Shown: positions 42,585 to 51,858 of the stretch, piece after piece
Layout of the letters: every line of letters starts with the position of its first letter
Position numbering within the stretch: the first letter of the stretch is position 1
Assembly: GCA_046349435.1 (NCBI GenBank)
Contig: JAXMCI010000009.1
Location: forward strand, 1 to 64,000
Length of the DNA stretch: 64,000 nt
Direction: 5' to 3'
From: JAXMCI01 sp046349435
GTDB taxonomy: Bacteria > Pseudomonadota > Alphaproteobacteria > Dongiales > Dongiaceae
Notes under the pieces: generated by a model
What the model was told of the DNA's origin: nothing
The model's input: only the letters and a program-made list of their open reading frames with translations
Database searches by the model: none
Translations under genes and position numbers: made by a program

Positions 42585-43286
42585 TCAGATCGCCAGGTAG
42601 CGCCTGGCGACCTCGGGCCGTGCCAGCTCGGCGGCGGGCAGCTCGGCGACGATCTCGCCCTTGTCCATCACCAGGCAGCGCCGGGCGCAGGCCAGCACCA
42701 GGTCGAGGTTCTGCTCGACCAGCAGGGTGGTGAGGCCCTGCTCGGCATTGAGCCGGGCGATGATCTCGCCGATGCGCTGGACGATCGAGGGCTGGATGCC
42801 CTCGGAGGGCTCGTCGAGGATGAGCAGCCGCGGCTCGCCGACCAGCACGCGGCCGATCGCCAGCATCTGCTGCTGGCCGCCCGAGAGCGTGCCGCCGCGC
42901 TGGCGGGCGCGCTCGCGCAGCACCGGGAACCAGTCATAGACCCGGTCGTAGTGGGCGACGCGGCCGCCGCCGGCGCCCAGCCGCTCGCCCATGCGCAGGT
43001 TCTCCTCGACCGTCAGCCGGCCGAAGATGCCGCGGCCCTGCGGCACGTAGCCGAGGCCGGCGGTGGCGCGGTCGGCGCTGTCGGCCCGCGTCACCTCCCG
43101 CCCGCCGAAGTGGATGCGGCCGGCCAGCGGCGGCAGCAGGCCCACGATCGTCTTGACGAGCGTGGTCTTGCCGACGCCGTTGCGGCCGACCAGCGCCACG
43201 ATCTCGCCTTCCCCCACCGCGAGGTCGACCGACCGCACGATGGGGATGCCGCCATAGCCGGCGGTGACGGATTCGAGGCGCAGCAT
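42585..43286 (-). CDS. Branched-chain/urea-amide ABC transporter ATP-binding protein (UrtE/LivF type)
   Basis: 233 residues from ATG 43286. Walker A VALVGRNGVGKTTLVKTIVG, where GRNGVGKTT is the form usual in UrtE; GLGYVPQGRGIFGRLTVEEN; signature GGTLSGGQQQMLAIGRVLVG; Walker B LLILDEPSEGIQPSIVQ; TTLLVEQNLDLVLACARRCL. Last gene of the leftward amide-type operon, directly after the amidase gene (7 bp). Confidence 0.9.
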   Translation of the reverse strand: MLRLESVTAGYGGIPIVRSVDLAVGEGEIVALVGRNGVGKTTLVKTIVGLLPPLAGRIHFGGREVTRADSADRATAGLGYVPQGRGIFGRLTVEENLRMGERLGAGGGRVAHYDRVYDWFPVLRERARQRGGTLSGGQQQMLAIGRVLVGEPRLLILDEPSEGIQPSIVQRIGEIIARLNAEQGLTTLLVEQNLDLVLACARRCLVMDKGEIVAELPAAELARPEVARRYLAI

Positions 43287-43293
43287 CGCGGGA

Positions 43294-44286
43294 TCAGAAG
43301 GCCGGATGGAGCCGGTCCTTCGGATATTCCGCGCCGACCACGTGCTGCAGCGTGCTGGCACGGACCATCTGGTAGACGCGGATGCGGAAGGCCGGGTCGG
43401 AGGACATCCGGAGATAGCTGTCCTTGCCCTTCACCTGGTAGTCCTGCTCCAGCCACTCCATGAAGTTGCTGCAGGCATCGTAGACCGCCTGCTCGAGCGG
43501 CAGGTTGATGCCGACGGCGACGATCGTCTCCGGCTTCAGGATGCGCACGCAGGGGATCCGCTTCTTCTTCACCACCGTGCAGCTCAGCTGGATGGTGGCG
43601 CGGGTCTCGTCGGCGAGCGCGGTGAACTCGGTGTCGCCCTGGCCGCCATGGACGTCGCCGACATAGAGCAGCCCGCCCTCGTTGTACGAGTTGAGCAGGA
43701 TGGTGTGGCCGGGGGCGAGGTCGCGGCAGTCGATGTTGCCGCCCCAGGAGCCCTGGCCGAGCAGCGAGGTGAAGACCTCGCGCTCGGTCGCCACCGCCAG
43801 CGTGCCGATGAAGGGCTGCAGGTCCCAGGTCAGCTTGTCCGAGTAGCGGCCCTTGCCGTCGCGCGTCGTGCCGCTCGGCCCGGGCAGGTGCTCGATGACC
43901 TGGACGTGCGCGTCGACGCAGTCGGCCCAGCGCCGGGAATCGTGCAGCGGCCCGATGCCCGGGATGATCCCGGTGTAGCCGTAGCGCCACGGCTCGATCC
44001 ACTCGATCTTCACCGCCAGCAGGTCGCCCGGCTCGCAGCCCTCGACATGGATCGGGCCAGTCACCGGGTTGAGCAGCGGCGGGTTGCCCTGCATCAGCTT
44101 GTCGACGAAGGCGTCGTTGGCGAGCTTGTGGACCAGCGGCTTGTCGCTGTCGTCGGCGATCAGCCCGGTGAAGGCGTCCTCGGTCTCGATCTGGAAGGCC
44201 TCGCCCTGCTTGACCCGCAGCACCGGCGTGTCGCGGTGGTCGAAGGCGTATTTCGGCGGCAGCGAGCCGCGCTTGATCGTCTGCAT
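43294..44286 (-). CDS. Acetamidase/formamidase family amidase
   Basis: 330 residues from ATG 44286. FmdA/AmdA family, which hydrolyses formamide or acetamide to ammonia and the acid. Family segments: TGPIHVEGCEPGDLLAVKIE, HVQVIEHLPGPSG, QPFIGTLAVATEREVF, LGQGSWGGNIDCRDL and LLYVGDVHGGQGDTEFTALA, then KPETIVAVGINLPLEQAVYD. It is shorter than FmdA of Methylophilus (about 400 residues). Located between the two ATPase genes of an amide-type importer, so import and hydrolysis of one amide as nitrogen source is likely. Confidence 0.9.
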   Translation of the reverse strand: MQTIKRGSLPPKYAFDHRDTPVLRVKQGEAFQIETEDAFTGLIADDSDKPLVHKLANDAFVDKLMQGNPPLLNPVTGPIHVEGCEPGDLLAVKIEWIEPWRYGYTGIIPGIGPLHDSRRWADCVDAHVQVIEHLPGPSGTTRDGKGRYSDKLTWDLQPFIGTLAVATEREVFTSLLGQGSWGGNIDCRDLAPGHTILLNSYNEGGLLYVGDVHGGQGDTEFTALADETRATIQLSCTVVKKKRIPCVRILKPETIVAVGINLPLEQAVYDACSNFMEWLEQDYQVKGKDSYLRMSSDPAFRIRVYQMVRASTLQHVVGAEYPKDRLHPAF

Positions 44287-44326
44287 CGTGCGTCCTCCTT
44301 GGCGTGCCTCGGGGTTCAGGTCGGGT

Positions 44327-45073
44327 TCAGGTCGGGGGTGAAGCGGAACGCGGCGCCATGGTGCCGAGATAGAGGTGGCGCACCTCCTCGTGGCTCTCGA
44401 TCTCGGCCAGGCTGCCCTCGGCGAAGATGCGGCCGTAATGCAGCACGGTGACCGGCGCCTCGAGCTGGCGCACGAAGGCCATGTCGTGCTCGATGACGAT
44501 CACCGTCACACCCTCGGCATTGACCGCCTTGACGATCTCGCCGGTGGCGCGGGTCTCCTCCGGCGACATGCCGGCGGTCGGCTCGTCGAGCAGCAGCAGC
44601 CGCGGCCGCATGGCCAGAGCCATGCCGAGCGCCAGCCACTGCTTCTGGCCGTGCGCCAGGCTGCGCACCGGCCGGTCCTCGAGGCCCGCCAGGCCGAGCC
44701 GCGCCAGCATCGCCGCGATGGCGGCGGCGAGGTCGCGCTCGGGCAGCTGGCGCTGCAGCGGGATCGCCAGGTTGTGCGCCACGGTGAGCTCGGCGAAGAC
44801 GCCGAGATTCTGCACCTTCACGGCGATGCCCAGCCGCGCCCGCTCGAAGGGATGGCGGCGGGTGATGTCGCGGCCGTCGAGCAGGATCCGCCCGGCGTCC
44901 GGCCTGACCCGGCCGGTCAGCAGCTGGAAGAAGGTGCTCTTGCCCGCGCCGTTCGGGCCGATGATGCAGCGCAGCTCGCCGGCGGCGACCGCGAGGTCGA
45001 CCCCGTCGACCGCCCGCACGCCGCCGAAGCGGCGGCGCAGCCCCTCGGCCCGCAGCAGCGGCGCGCCGGCCAT
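44327..45073 (-). CDS. Branched-chain/urea-amide ABC transporter ATP-binding protein (UrtD/LivG type)
   Basis: 248 residues from ATG 45073, sharing a base with the permease stop (TGATG). Walker A CIIGPNGAGKSTFFQLLTGR; signature SLAHGQKQWLALGMALAMRP, where HGQKQW is the UrtD form; Walker B LLLLDEPTAGMSPEETRAT; switch VTVIVIEHDMAFVRQLEAPV. Together with the UrtE-type protein it forms the ATPase pair of the importer. Confidence 0.9.
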   Translation of the reverse strand: MAGAPLLRAEGLRRRFGGVRAVDGVDLAVAAGELRCIIGPNGAGKSTFFQLLTGRVRPDAGRILLDGRDITRRHPFERARLGIAVKVQNLGVFAELTVAHNLAIPLQRQLPERDLAAAIAAMLARLGLAGLEDRPVRSLAHGQKQWLALGMALAMRPRLLLLDEPTAGMSPEETRATGEIVKAVNAEGVTVIVIEHDMAFVRQLEAPVTVLHYGRIFAEGSLAEIESHEEVRHLYLGTMAPRSASPPT

Positions 45074-46143
45074 CAGGCGGCCCTCCTGCGCCGTCGCTCG
45101 AGCCAGGCGACCGCGGTGGTGATCGCGCCCTCGGGCAGGGCCAGCATGACCACGACCAGCAGCCCCCCGAGCACGATGAAAGCGTACTCGCCCTGCACCG
45201 CCAGCGCCTGCGACAGCCAGACCAGGGCGAGCGTCGAGATCACCGTCGCGGTCAGGCTCTTGCGCCCGCCGACCGCCACCCAGATCACCGGCAGGATGTT
45301 GGCGGTAACGCCGAAATCCGCGGGGGTGATGAAGTTGCCCCAGGAGACGTAGAGGATCCCCGACAGCCCGGCGAGCATCGCGCCGATGCAGAACACCACG
45401 AGCTGGATCAGCCGCACGTCGTAGCCGAACGCCTCGGTGCGGTCGGGCTCCTCGCGGATCGCCGCCAGCACACGGCCGAAGCGCGAGTTCACCAGCATGC
45501 GCAGCGCCAGGTAGACGAGGATGCCGAGCCCGGCGACGAGATAGAAGAACGCCTGGCTGGGCCCGGTGAACTCGACGACGGACTCGCCCCAGCCGAGCAG
45601 CAGGCTGGGCGGCTCGTGGATGTCGGCGGAGAAGCGGCCGAGCCCGTTATTGCCCCCGAGATGAGCCTTGCCGATGAACCATTGCGGGCCCGCCGTCTGG
45701 TTGAGGAAGCTCTCCAGCAGCAGGGTCACCACCAGCATCATGATGGCGACGTAGACGCCCTTCAGCCGGGCATAGAACATGATGTAGCCGAGGACCGCGG
45801 CGACCGCCGCGGGGACCAGCAGCCCCGCGAGCAGCGCCAGGTCGGTGTTGCCCTGCGCCTCGATCAGGTTGATGCCGACCACGCCGTAGGCGTAGCCGCC
45901 GAGCCCGAGGAAGGCCGCCTGGCCGAGGCTGAGGATGCCGGCGAAGCCCCAGATCAGGCAGAGGCCCATCGCCAGGAACACCGTGCTCATCATGTAGCTG
46001 AAGTTGAGCAGGTCGTAGCCGTCGAGCCACTGCGGAGCGCTGAGCAGCACCGCGCAGACGAGCACGAACCCCGCCCAGAAGAGCGGCGTGCGGCCCATCT
46101 CCTGCGGGCCCTCGAGCAGCGCGAGCGCGCGCGCCAGGGCCAT
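45073..46143 (-). CDS. Branched-chain/urea-amide ABC transporter permease (UrtC/LivM type)
   Basis: 356 residues from ATG 46143, overlapping the stop of the preceding permease. About ten membrane segments; LivM-type hallmarks GLCLIWGFAGILSLGQAAFL, GLGGYAYGVVGINLIEAQG, VAIMMLVVTLLLESFLNQTA, AAIREEPDRTEAFGYDVRLI and GMLAGLSGILYVSWGNFITP-like sequence. Forms the channel with the UrtB-type protein. Confidence 0.9.
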   Translation of the reverse strand: MALARALALLEGPQEMGRTPLFWAGFVLVCAVLLSAPQWLDGYDLLNFSYMMSTVFLAMGLCLIWGFAGILSLGQAAFLGLGGYAYGVVGINLIEAQGNTDLALLAGLLVPAAVAAVLGYIMFYARLKGVYVAIMMLVVTLLLESFLNQTAGPQWFIGKAHLGGNNGLGRFSADIHEPPSLLLGWGESVVEFTGPSQAFFYLVAGLGILVYLALRMLVNSRFGRVLAAIREEPDRTEAFGYDVRLIQLVVFCIGAMLAGLSGILYVSWGNFITPADFGVTANILPVIWVAVGGRKSLTATVISTLALVWLSQALAVQGEYAFIVLGGLLVVVMLALPEGAITTAVAWLERRRRRAA

Positions 46144-47042
46144 CAGCCGTCCTCCCGGCGCACCGCCCGGCTGCGCAGCCGCTCGATCCACTCCGAGATG
46201 CCGTTGGGCAGCAGCCGGATGATGACGAAGGCGGCGACCAGCATGGACACGTGGCCGATCAGGATGTTGTACCGGCTGGTGAAGACGGTCTTCACCGCGG
46301 CCAGCGACAGGGCGCTGGCAAGCAGCCCGGCGACGATGTCGGCGCCGCCGCCGACCACCACGGTGATGAAGGCGACCGGCGTGTAGTTGCGCCCGAAGGT
46401 GGGCTCGATCGGCGCCGACAGCGCGAACAGCGCACCGGCCAGCCCGGCCAGCGCCGCGCCGAGGCCGAAGGTCAGCATGTAGATCCGGTTGACCCGCACG
46501 CCGAGCGCGCGGGCCATCTCGGCGTTCTCCATGGTGGCGCGCGCATCGACGCCGAAGCGGGTGAAGCGGAACAGCGCCCAGACCGCGGCGACCAGCAGCA
46601 GCGCGATGCCGAGCATCGCCAGCCGGTAGGTGGAATAGGTGAACTCGCCCAGCGCGAAGCTGCCGAACGGGGTCGGCAGGCTGCGGATCGAGGGGCCGAG
46701 CAGCAGCAGGAAGCCCTGCGCGATGAGCAGGCTGAGGCCCCAGGTGGCGACCAGCGAGGAGAGCAGCTGGCCGTAGAAGCGGCGGATCACCAGCCGCTCC
46801 AGCAGGATGCCGACCAGCCCGGCGCCGAGCCCGCCGGCGAGGATGGCGAGCGGCATCGGCACGCCGCGGTAGTAGGCGGCCGAGGTGCAGTAGGCGCCGA
46901 TCATCATCAGCTCGCCATGAGCCATGTTGATGACGCCCATCATGCCGAAGATGACGATCAGCCCGACTGCCGAAAGGGTCAGCAGAGCGAGGCTGTCGGC
47001 ATATTGGTAGAGCAGCCCGAAGGCGGCCGAGAGCAGGTCCAA
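46143..47042 (-). CDS. Branched-chain/urea-amide ABC transporter permease (UrtB/LivH type)
   Basis: 299 residues. The start appears to be TTG at 47042, giving (M)DLLSAAFGLLYQYADSLAL; no ATG is available before the first membrane segment. LivH hallmarks: VGLIVIFGMMGVINMAHGEL, MMIGAYCTSAAYYRG, RATMENAEMARALGVRVNRI and VVVGGGADIVAGLLASA. About eight membrane segments. Follows the binding-protein gene by 69 bp. Confidence 0.88.
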   Translation of the reverse strand: MDLLSAAFGLLYQYADSLALLTLSAVGLIVIFGMMGVINMAHGELMMIGAYCTSAAYYRGVPMPLAILAGGLGAGLVGILLERLVIRRFYGQLLSSLVATWGLSLLIAQGFLLLLGPSIRSLPTPFGSFALGEFTYSTYRLAMLGIALLLVAAVWALFRFTRFGVDARATMENAEMARALGVRVNRIYMLTFGLGAALAGLAGALFALSAPIEPTFGRNYTPVAFITVVVGGGADIVAGLLASALSLAAVKTVFTSRYNILIGHVSMLVAAFVIIRLLPNGISEWIERLRSRAVRREDG

Positions 47043-47111
47043 GGGTGATCTTCCGCCGCGAAGCGGGTGGCCGCCGGCGGCCCAGGAACGCCGGCGGCCA
47101 GCCCTCGGTTG

Positions 47112-48383
47112 CTACTTGTACTTGGCGAAGCGCGGATCGTCGCCCGGCAGGTACTGCTTGGCGTCGTTGTGGCGGACCAGGTTGACGCCGAGGCTGCGCA
47201 GCCACCACGGCTCCAGCGACCCGAAGTCATGCACGAACTTGATGCTGTGGTCGGCCTGCACCTGGGCGAGGCGGATGGTCATCGAGAGATGGTGGGTCGC
47301 CGGGTCGAGCAGCACGCGACCCTCGGGAGCCTCGAAGGCGATGCCGGATTCCAGCGCGCTGATCGTCTGATCGGTGTCGGTCGTCCCGGCGCGCTCCCAT
47401 GCGAGGGCCATCAGGTGCACCGCCGTGTAGGCGCAGCGCGCCGGCTGGTTGACGTAGGCGGCGTCCTTGAACTTGGCGCGGAAAGCGTCGACGAACGCCT
47501 TGGCGGCGGGCGTCTGGCTGGCGACCTCCTCGATGAAGGCGATCGGCACATAGAGGTCCTTGAGGGCCGGCGGCGGGAAACGCTTGTGCTCGTAGCCCTG
47601 CTGCAGGTTCACCGTCGAGATCGCCGGGAAGGCCAGCCCCGCGGCGTTGGCCTGCGGATAGAACTGCGACTGGTTGGCGCCGACCAGGTACTCGACCAGG
47701 AAGTCCGGCTTGGCCTTCTGGATGTTGGCGATGCTGGTGGCGAACTCCGAGTTGCCCAGCGGGATGAACTCCATCCCGACCACCTGCCCGCCATAGAGGC
47801 CGGCGGCGACCTTGGTCCACAGCGCGCTGACCTGGCCGAAGCCGTAGTCGGCGGCGAGCACGTACATCTTCGGCCCGTACGTCTTGATCATGTACTCGAC
47901 GCCCGGGAGGATCTGCTGCTCCGGGATCGGGCCGGTGAAGAACGAGTACTTGTCGGCGATGCCGCCCTCGCCCTGGTTGTTGTGCCAGAAGATGGTCTTG
48001 TTCTTGACCACGACCGAGCGGGCCGCTTCGCGCTCCGAGCTGGTGTAGCCGGCCATCACCACGTTGGCCTTGTCCTGCAGCACGCAGCGCTGCGCGAACT
48101 CCTGGTGGCGCTTGACGTCCGACTGGCCGTCATAGTGGATCAGCTCGAGCTGGCGGCCGAGCACGCCGCCCTTGGCGTTGATCTCGTCGACCGCCAGCTG
48201 GGCGCCCTGCGTCTTCGGCACCACGGCGAGCGCGAAGTCGCCGGAGGCGTCGTCGATCACGCATATCTTGATCGGCCCGGAATCGGCGGCCCGCGCCGCG
48301 CCCGGCAGCGCCAGGCCGAGCGCCAGCGCGGAGACCAGCCCCGCGCCCAGCCAGCCGCACAGCTTCATTGATCCTCTGCTCAT
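47112..48383 (-). CDS. Amide/urea-type ABC transporter substrate-binding protein (FmdD/UrtA class)
   Basis: 423 residues from ATG 48383, with AGGGAG 7 bases upstream. Signal peptide SALALGLALPGAARA. Mature part: IKICVIDDASGDFALAVVPK, AVDEINAKGGVLGRQLELIH, VMAGYTSSEREAARSVVVKN, KMYVLAADYGFGQVSALWTK and ANIQKAKPDFLVEYLVGANQ, typical of short-chain-amide and urea receptors. The amidase in the same operon points to formamide, acetamide or a similar amide as ligand. Confidence 0.9.
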   Translation of the reverse strand: MSRGSMKLCGWLGAGLVSALALGLALPGAARAADSGPIKICVIDDASGDFALAVVPKTQGAQLAVDEINAKGGVLGRQLELIHYDGQSDVKRHQEFAQRCVLQDKANVVMAGYTSSEREAARSVVVKNKTIFWHNNQGEGGIADKYSFFTGPIPEQQILPGVEYMIKTYGPKMYVLAADYGFGQVSALWTKVAAGLYGGQVVGMEFIPLGNSEFATSIANIQKAKPDFLVEYLVGANQSQFYPQANAAGLAFPAISTVNLQQGYEHKRFPPPALKDLYVPIAFIEEVASQTPAAKAFVDAFRAKFKDAAYVNQPARCAYTAVHLMALAWERAGTTDTDQTISALESGIAFEAPEGRVLLDPATHHLSMTIRLAQVQADHSIKFVHDFGSLEPWWLRSLGVNLVRHNDAKQYLPGDDPRFAKYK

Positions 48384-48512
48384 CGCAATCTCCCTGTCCT
48401 GCAACGCCCTCGCCCGCGACCGCGGCGGCTCCCGGCAGGAAGCGCCCGGGCCGTCGCTGCGCGGGGCGATTGGAAACGAGGCGATGGTCCTCGCCGCGCC
48501 GTCCCGCGGCAA

Positions 48513-48530
48513 GTCACCACTTCGGGTGAC
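48513..48530. promoter_or_regulatory. Perfect dyad in front of the amide-transporter operon, possible LuxR-type site
   Basis: GTCACC-ACTTCG-GGTGAC, perfect 6-bp arms, 18 bp overall, 130 bp upstream of the binding-protein start and 21 bp after the LuxR-type stop. Size and symmetry fit a lux-box-like operator; it could also end the regulator transcript. Confidence 0.42.
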
Positions 48531-48550
48531 AGAGGCCGCGGCCGGCCCGT

Positions 48551-49285
48551 TCAGTCGATCAGGCCGGCGCGGTAGGCGCGGGCCACCGCCTGGGCGCGAT
48601 TGGCGGCGTCGAGCTTGCGCATCGCCCGCTTGAGATAGACCCGCACCGTCTCCTCCGACAGGCCGAGCGCGGCGGCCATCGCCTTGCTGGTCAGGCCGGC
48701 CGCCGCGCCGCGCAGGCATTCCCGCTCGCGTCCGCTGAGGCCGGCGGCGGCGCCGGCGGCGAAGAACTCCGGATAGCGCTCGCGCACCGCCTCGTGGAAG
48801 ACGTGCGAGAGGAACAGCAGGGGCGCGGCGTGCGCCTCGATGTGGCGGTCCCAGGCGCGGTCCTCGGTTTCGCCGACCACCGTGACGAAGCCGAAATGGC
48901 CGGGGGCGTGGATCGGGACCGTGAAGCCGCGGACCAGGCCGAAATCGGCCAGGTAGTTCCAGGCCTTGACCTCCCGCTGGCTGAGGTCCTGGCGGCCGCG
49001 CACCGTCGCCCAGTCGAAGGCGGCGCGGCCGTCGAAGCAGGCGTGATAGTAGGGGCAGTGCGGGTTGTAGAGGTGCCAGGCCTCGTCCCAGCCCTCGGGG
49101 AAGCGGAAGGAGCGGTGCTTGTAGGTGCGCCAGCGGCCGCTCCCCACCCGCGCCTCGCCGCCGACATAGCCCGTGATGAAGCGGCCGACGCCGAACTCGC
49201 CCAACGCGCCGGCGAGCACGCCGACGGCGCCGTCGACGCTGCCGGCGGCGAACAGTTCCTCGCGGAGCTCGTGCCGAGATCGCAT
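48551..49285 (-). CDS. LuxR-family regulator with autoinducer-binding-type domain
   Basis: 244 residues from ATG 49285. The N-terminal domain resembles LuxR ligand-binding domains (YKHRSFRFPEGWDEAWHLYN, PYYHACFDGRAAFDWATVRG, VRGFTVPIHAPGHFGFVTVV). C-terminal GerE helix-turn-helix: LSGRERECLRGAAAGLTSKA and LGLSEETVRVYLKRAMRKLD. No luxI synthase is in the window, so it is an orphan. Same strand and directly upstream of the amide importer, hence its likely regulator; ligand unknown. Confidence 0.86.
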   Translation of the reverse strand: MRSRHELREELFAAGSVDGAVGVLAGALGEFGVGRFITGYVGGEARVGSGRWRTYKHRSFRFPEGWDEAWHLYNPHCPYYHACFDGRAAFDWATVRGRQDLSQREVKAWNYLADFGLVRGFTVPIHAPGHFGFVTVVGETEDRAWDRHIEAHAAPLLFLSHVFHEAVRERYPEFFAAGAAAGLSGRERECLRGAAAGLTSKAMAAALGLSEETVRVYLKRAMRKLDAANRAQAVARAYRAGLID

Positions 49286-49406
49286 GGCCACCTGCCCGTT
49301 CCGGGTAGCCTTCGGCCGCCTTCGCACCCGGCAGCCCTTTCCCAACCGGCGGGAGTCAACACCAGCGCCCTGGAGGATGCAACGGTCTGGATCGCGGCGC
49401 GGCGAC

Positions 49407-50474
49407 TCAGGCGCCGTCCCGCCCGGGGCCGCGCTGGGGAAAGAGCAGCATCGCGGCCGCCAGGCCGAGCCCGCCGCCGAGCAGCGTCTCCCAGCCGCGG
49501 GCGGCGAGCACCGCCAGGGAATGCTCGCCGCTCACCGCCAGGGTCACGATCAGGGTGAAGGCGAAGGCGCCGCAGGCGATGTCGTAACGCTCCGGCAGGG
49601 CCATCGCGTAGATCACCATGGCCAGCGCCGCCGCTGCCCAGACAAGCAGCGGCGCGGCCGACGCCAGGGGCAGGAAGGCGAGGCCGAGCGGCACGCCGAC
49701 CGCGGTGCCGATGATGCGGCGCTTCACCCGGTCGATGGTGCCGGAGGCCGAACCGGCGATGACGTAGGTGCAGGCGGTGATCGCCCAGGCCGACTGGGTG
49801 AGGCCGAGCAGGGCATTGAGGCCGACGATGGCCAGCGCCGCGACCCCCGCCTGGAGGCCCATCGCGAGCTCCGGCCGCAGCCCGCCCGGACCGGTCGGGA
49901 GCGGCGGCGGCAGCGGCGGCGGATGCTCGGCCGGGCCGCTCAGCAGGCGCGGCACGACCGCGCCCAGCACGGCGATCAGCCCCGCCGCCCCGATGGTCGG
50001 CAGATCAGCCGGGCCGAGGCCGGCGCCGTAGGCCAGCAGCTGGCCGATATAGATCTGCGATCCGACGCCGGTGCCGGTGATGCCGAAGCGCCTGAGATAG
50101 CCGACGAGGACGGCGCCGGTCGCAAGCGTCAGCTCCGGCCCGGCCTCGCCGAGATGGCGCAGTGCCGGCGCGAGCAGCGCGTATGACGAGGCGCCGAGCG
50201 CGGCCGCGGCGCAGAGCAGCAGCAGGTCCCGGCTCGACCCGGCCCGCGTCGCGCGGCTCTCGGAGACGCTGGCCCAGAGCGCGAAGCCGCCGGCGAGCGC
50301 GCCCAGCGACGGCGCGTCCGGCAGCCCTTGATTGATCTGGGCCATGCTGCCGAGCATCGCCGCGAGGCCGAAGGCGGTGACCAGGCGCAGGCCCTTGATA
50401 CGCCGATGCACGCCCGGATCGATCCGGTCGAGCCAGCCCGCCGCCGCAGCGATCACCGACCGTCCTGGCGCCAT
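49407..50474 (-). CDS. FUSC-family inner-membrane protein
   Basis: 355 residues from ATG 50474. Two blocks of membrane segments: LRLVTAFGLAAMLGSMAQIN, LLLLCAAAALGASSYALLAP, then MGLQAGVAALAIVGLNALLG, SAWAITACTYVIAGSASGTI and VKRRIIGTAVGVPLGLAFLP, the FUSC-like signature (QSxWAxxTxxxV...R..GTxxG). The large cytosolic part of full-length YccS/AaeB proteins is missing. Possibly an aromatic-acid exporter; substrate unknown. Confidence 0.78.
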   Translation of the reverse strand: MAPGRSVIAAAAGWLDRIDPGVHRRIKGLRLVTAFGLAAMLGSMAQINQGLPDAPSLGALAGGFALWASVSESRATRAGSSRDLLLLCAAAALGASSYALLAPALRHLGEAGPELTLATGAVLVGYLRRFGITGTGVGSQIYIGQLLAYGAGLGPADLPTIGAAGLIAVLGAVVPRLLSGPAEHPPPLPPPLPTGPGGLRPELAMGLQAGVAALAIVGLNALLGLTQSAWAITACTYVIAGSASGTIDRVKRRIIGTAVGVPLGLAFLPLASAAPLLVWAAAALAMVIYAMALPERYDIACGAFAFTLIVTLAVSGEHSLAVLAARGWETLLGGGLGLAAAMLLFPQRGPGRDGA

Positions 50475-50501
50475 CCGCGTCCGTTCCCCTGCCGGGCTCC
50501 G

Positions 50502-51542
50502 TCACCCGAGCTTCGCGGCCAGCCAGGCGTGGAGCAACGCGGCAATCTCGAGGTTGTTGCTTTCCAGCATCATCATGTGCCCGTTGCCCCTGATCCCGTG
50601 CTCGGCCAGACGGGCATGCTCCGCATCGACCCCTGCCCGCCGGAGATAGGCGACCGTGCAGTGGTCGTACATGGCGTGGTAGGAGGCCTCGCTGCTGACC
50701 ACCAGGACCGGGATGCCGGCGAGATTGGGCAGACGCCGCGCCGGACCCTTCTCGGCCCAGCAGGGCAGCAGGCCGGGACCCTCGGCCACCGCCTGCTGCT
50801 CGAACGCCAGGGGCGAATCGTCGGTGACCGGCGGATCATAGGCGAGCGGCAGGTCGGTCAGCCCCCACCGCCGGTCCGCTCCGGTCTGCAGCACGGCGTC
50901 CTTATAGGGAGGGCCGGCCGGCTCCAGCGCGACGATCGCCTTTACCAGGGACGGCCTGGCATCGGCGATCAGCCAGCCGAACAGGCCGGCCTGGGAGTGG
51001 GTCAGCAGCACCGCCGGCCCGATCCGGTCGAGCAAGGCCGCGCCGGCTGCCTGCATCAACCGCTCGGTCTCGGCATTTGACAGGGAGGCGACCTGGCTGG
51101 CGTAGAACTGGTCGAAGACGGGATCCCCGGCATGACCCTTGCCCGGCCCGCCGGGCCACTGCGTATGCAACCGGGCCTGCGGCCATTCCCCCGCCTCCTC
51201 CGGCGCGGTGAACAGCCGCTCGACGAGCGAGACCGTCACCGGGCTCAGGCTGCCGTCGATGCCGGGCTGCCAGGCCGAGCGGCCGCGGCCCGGCTGGTCG
51301 ACCAGGCACACCGGCCAGCCCAGCTCGGCGAACCACTCGGCCCAGCCCGGGCGGCCGTCCGGAGTGGTCAGCCAGTTGGCGGCGGTCTGGCCGAGGCCGT
51401 GGAGGAGGACCAGGGGGTAGCGATGGACCGGCGGCTCCGGCGTCAGGGTCTCGACGAACATCTGGCCATGCATCACCTGCGCCCCGGGCCCACCGGCATA
51501 GGCGCCGCCGACGAAGAAGCTGCGCCGGCGGATCACCGTCAT
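50502..51542 (-). CDS. Alpha/beta-hydrolase family esterase
   Basis: 346 residues from ATG 51542. Oxyanion loop LVLLHGLGQTAANWL, DQPGRGRSAWQPG, nucleophile elbow AVLLTHSQAGLFGWLIADAR (HSQAG), acid region IPVLVVSSEASYHAMYDHCT and catalytic His in NGHMMMLESNNLEIAALLHA. No signal peptide is evident although the start RRRSFFVGGAYAGGPGAQ is unusual. Lipase/esterase type; substrate unknown. Monocistronic. Confidence 0.85.
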   Translation of the reverse strand: MTVIRRRSFFVGGAYAGGPGAQVMHGQMFVETLTPEPPVHRYPLVLLHGLGQTAANWLTTPDGRPGWAEWFAELGWPVCLVDQPGRGRSAWQPGIDGSLSPVTVSLVERLFTAPEEAGEWPQARLHTQWPGGPGKGHAGDPVFDQFYASQVASLSNAETERLMQAAGAALLDRIGPAVLLTHSQAGLFGWLIADARPSLVKAIVALEPAGPPYKDAVLQTGADRRWGLTDLPLAYDPPVTDDSPLAFEQQAVAEGPGLLPCWAEKGPARRLPNLAGIPVLVVSSEASYHAMYDHCTVAYLRRAGVDAEHARLAEHGIRGNGHMMMLESNNLEIAALLHAWLAAKLG

Positions 51543-51858
51543 GTCATGAACCCTGATTCTCCGCGACCGCCGGCCCGATGCGTCGAGGCCCCAGCCAGGC
51601 ATCCAGCCTAGCTGCGCCTCAACGACAGGGCCACTGGAACATCGACGGCGGCGCGACCCAGGATCCTGCGCAAAGCAGTCGAGGGCGCGGGACGACGGCT
51701 CGAGGCGCCAGCGAAGCTCCACCCATGACGGGTGAGCTGGCCGATCTGGCCGGCCGGTGCGGCCGGCAGGTCTATGGCGCTGAACTGGCCGCCTTCGACC
51801 TCACGGCCCAGGGATTCGTCCGTCGGCTCGAAGGTCAGGGTCCCTCGCCGCCCGCCCA
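51543..51858. other. 316-bp gap without a supportable gene
   Basis: Between the esterase start and the end of the SnoaL-like gene, both on the minus strand. Short open frames exist on both strands but none has a ribosome-binding site or family-like sequence. No hairpin or repeat stands out. It presumably holds the esterase promoter. Confidence 0.6.
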
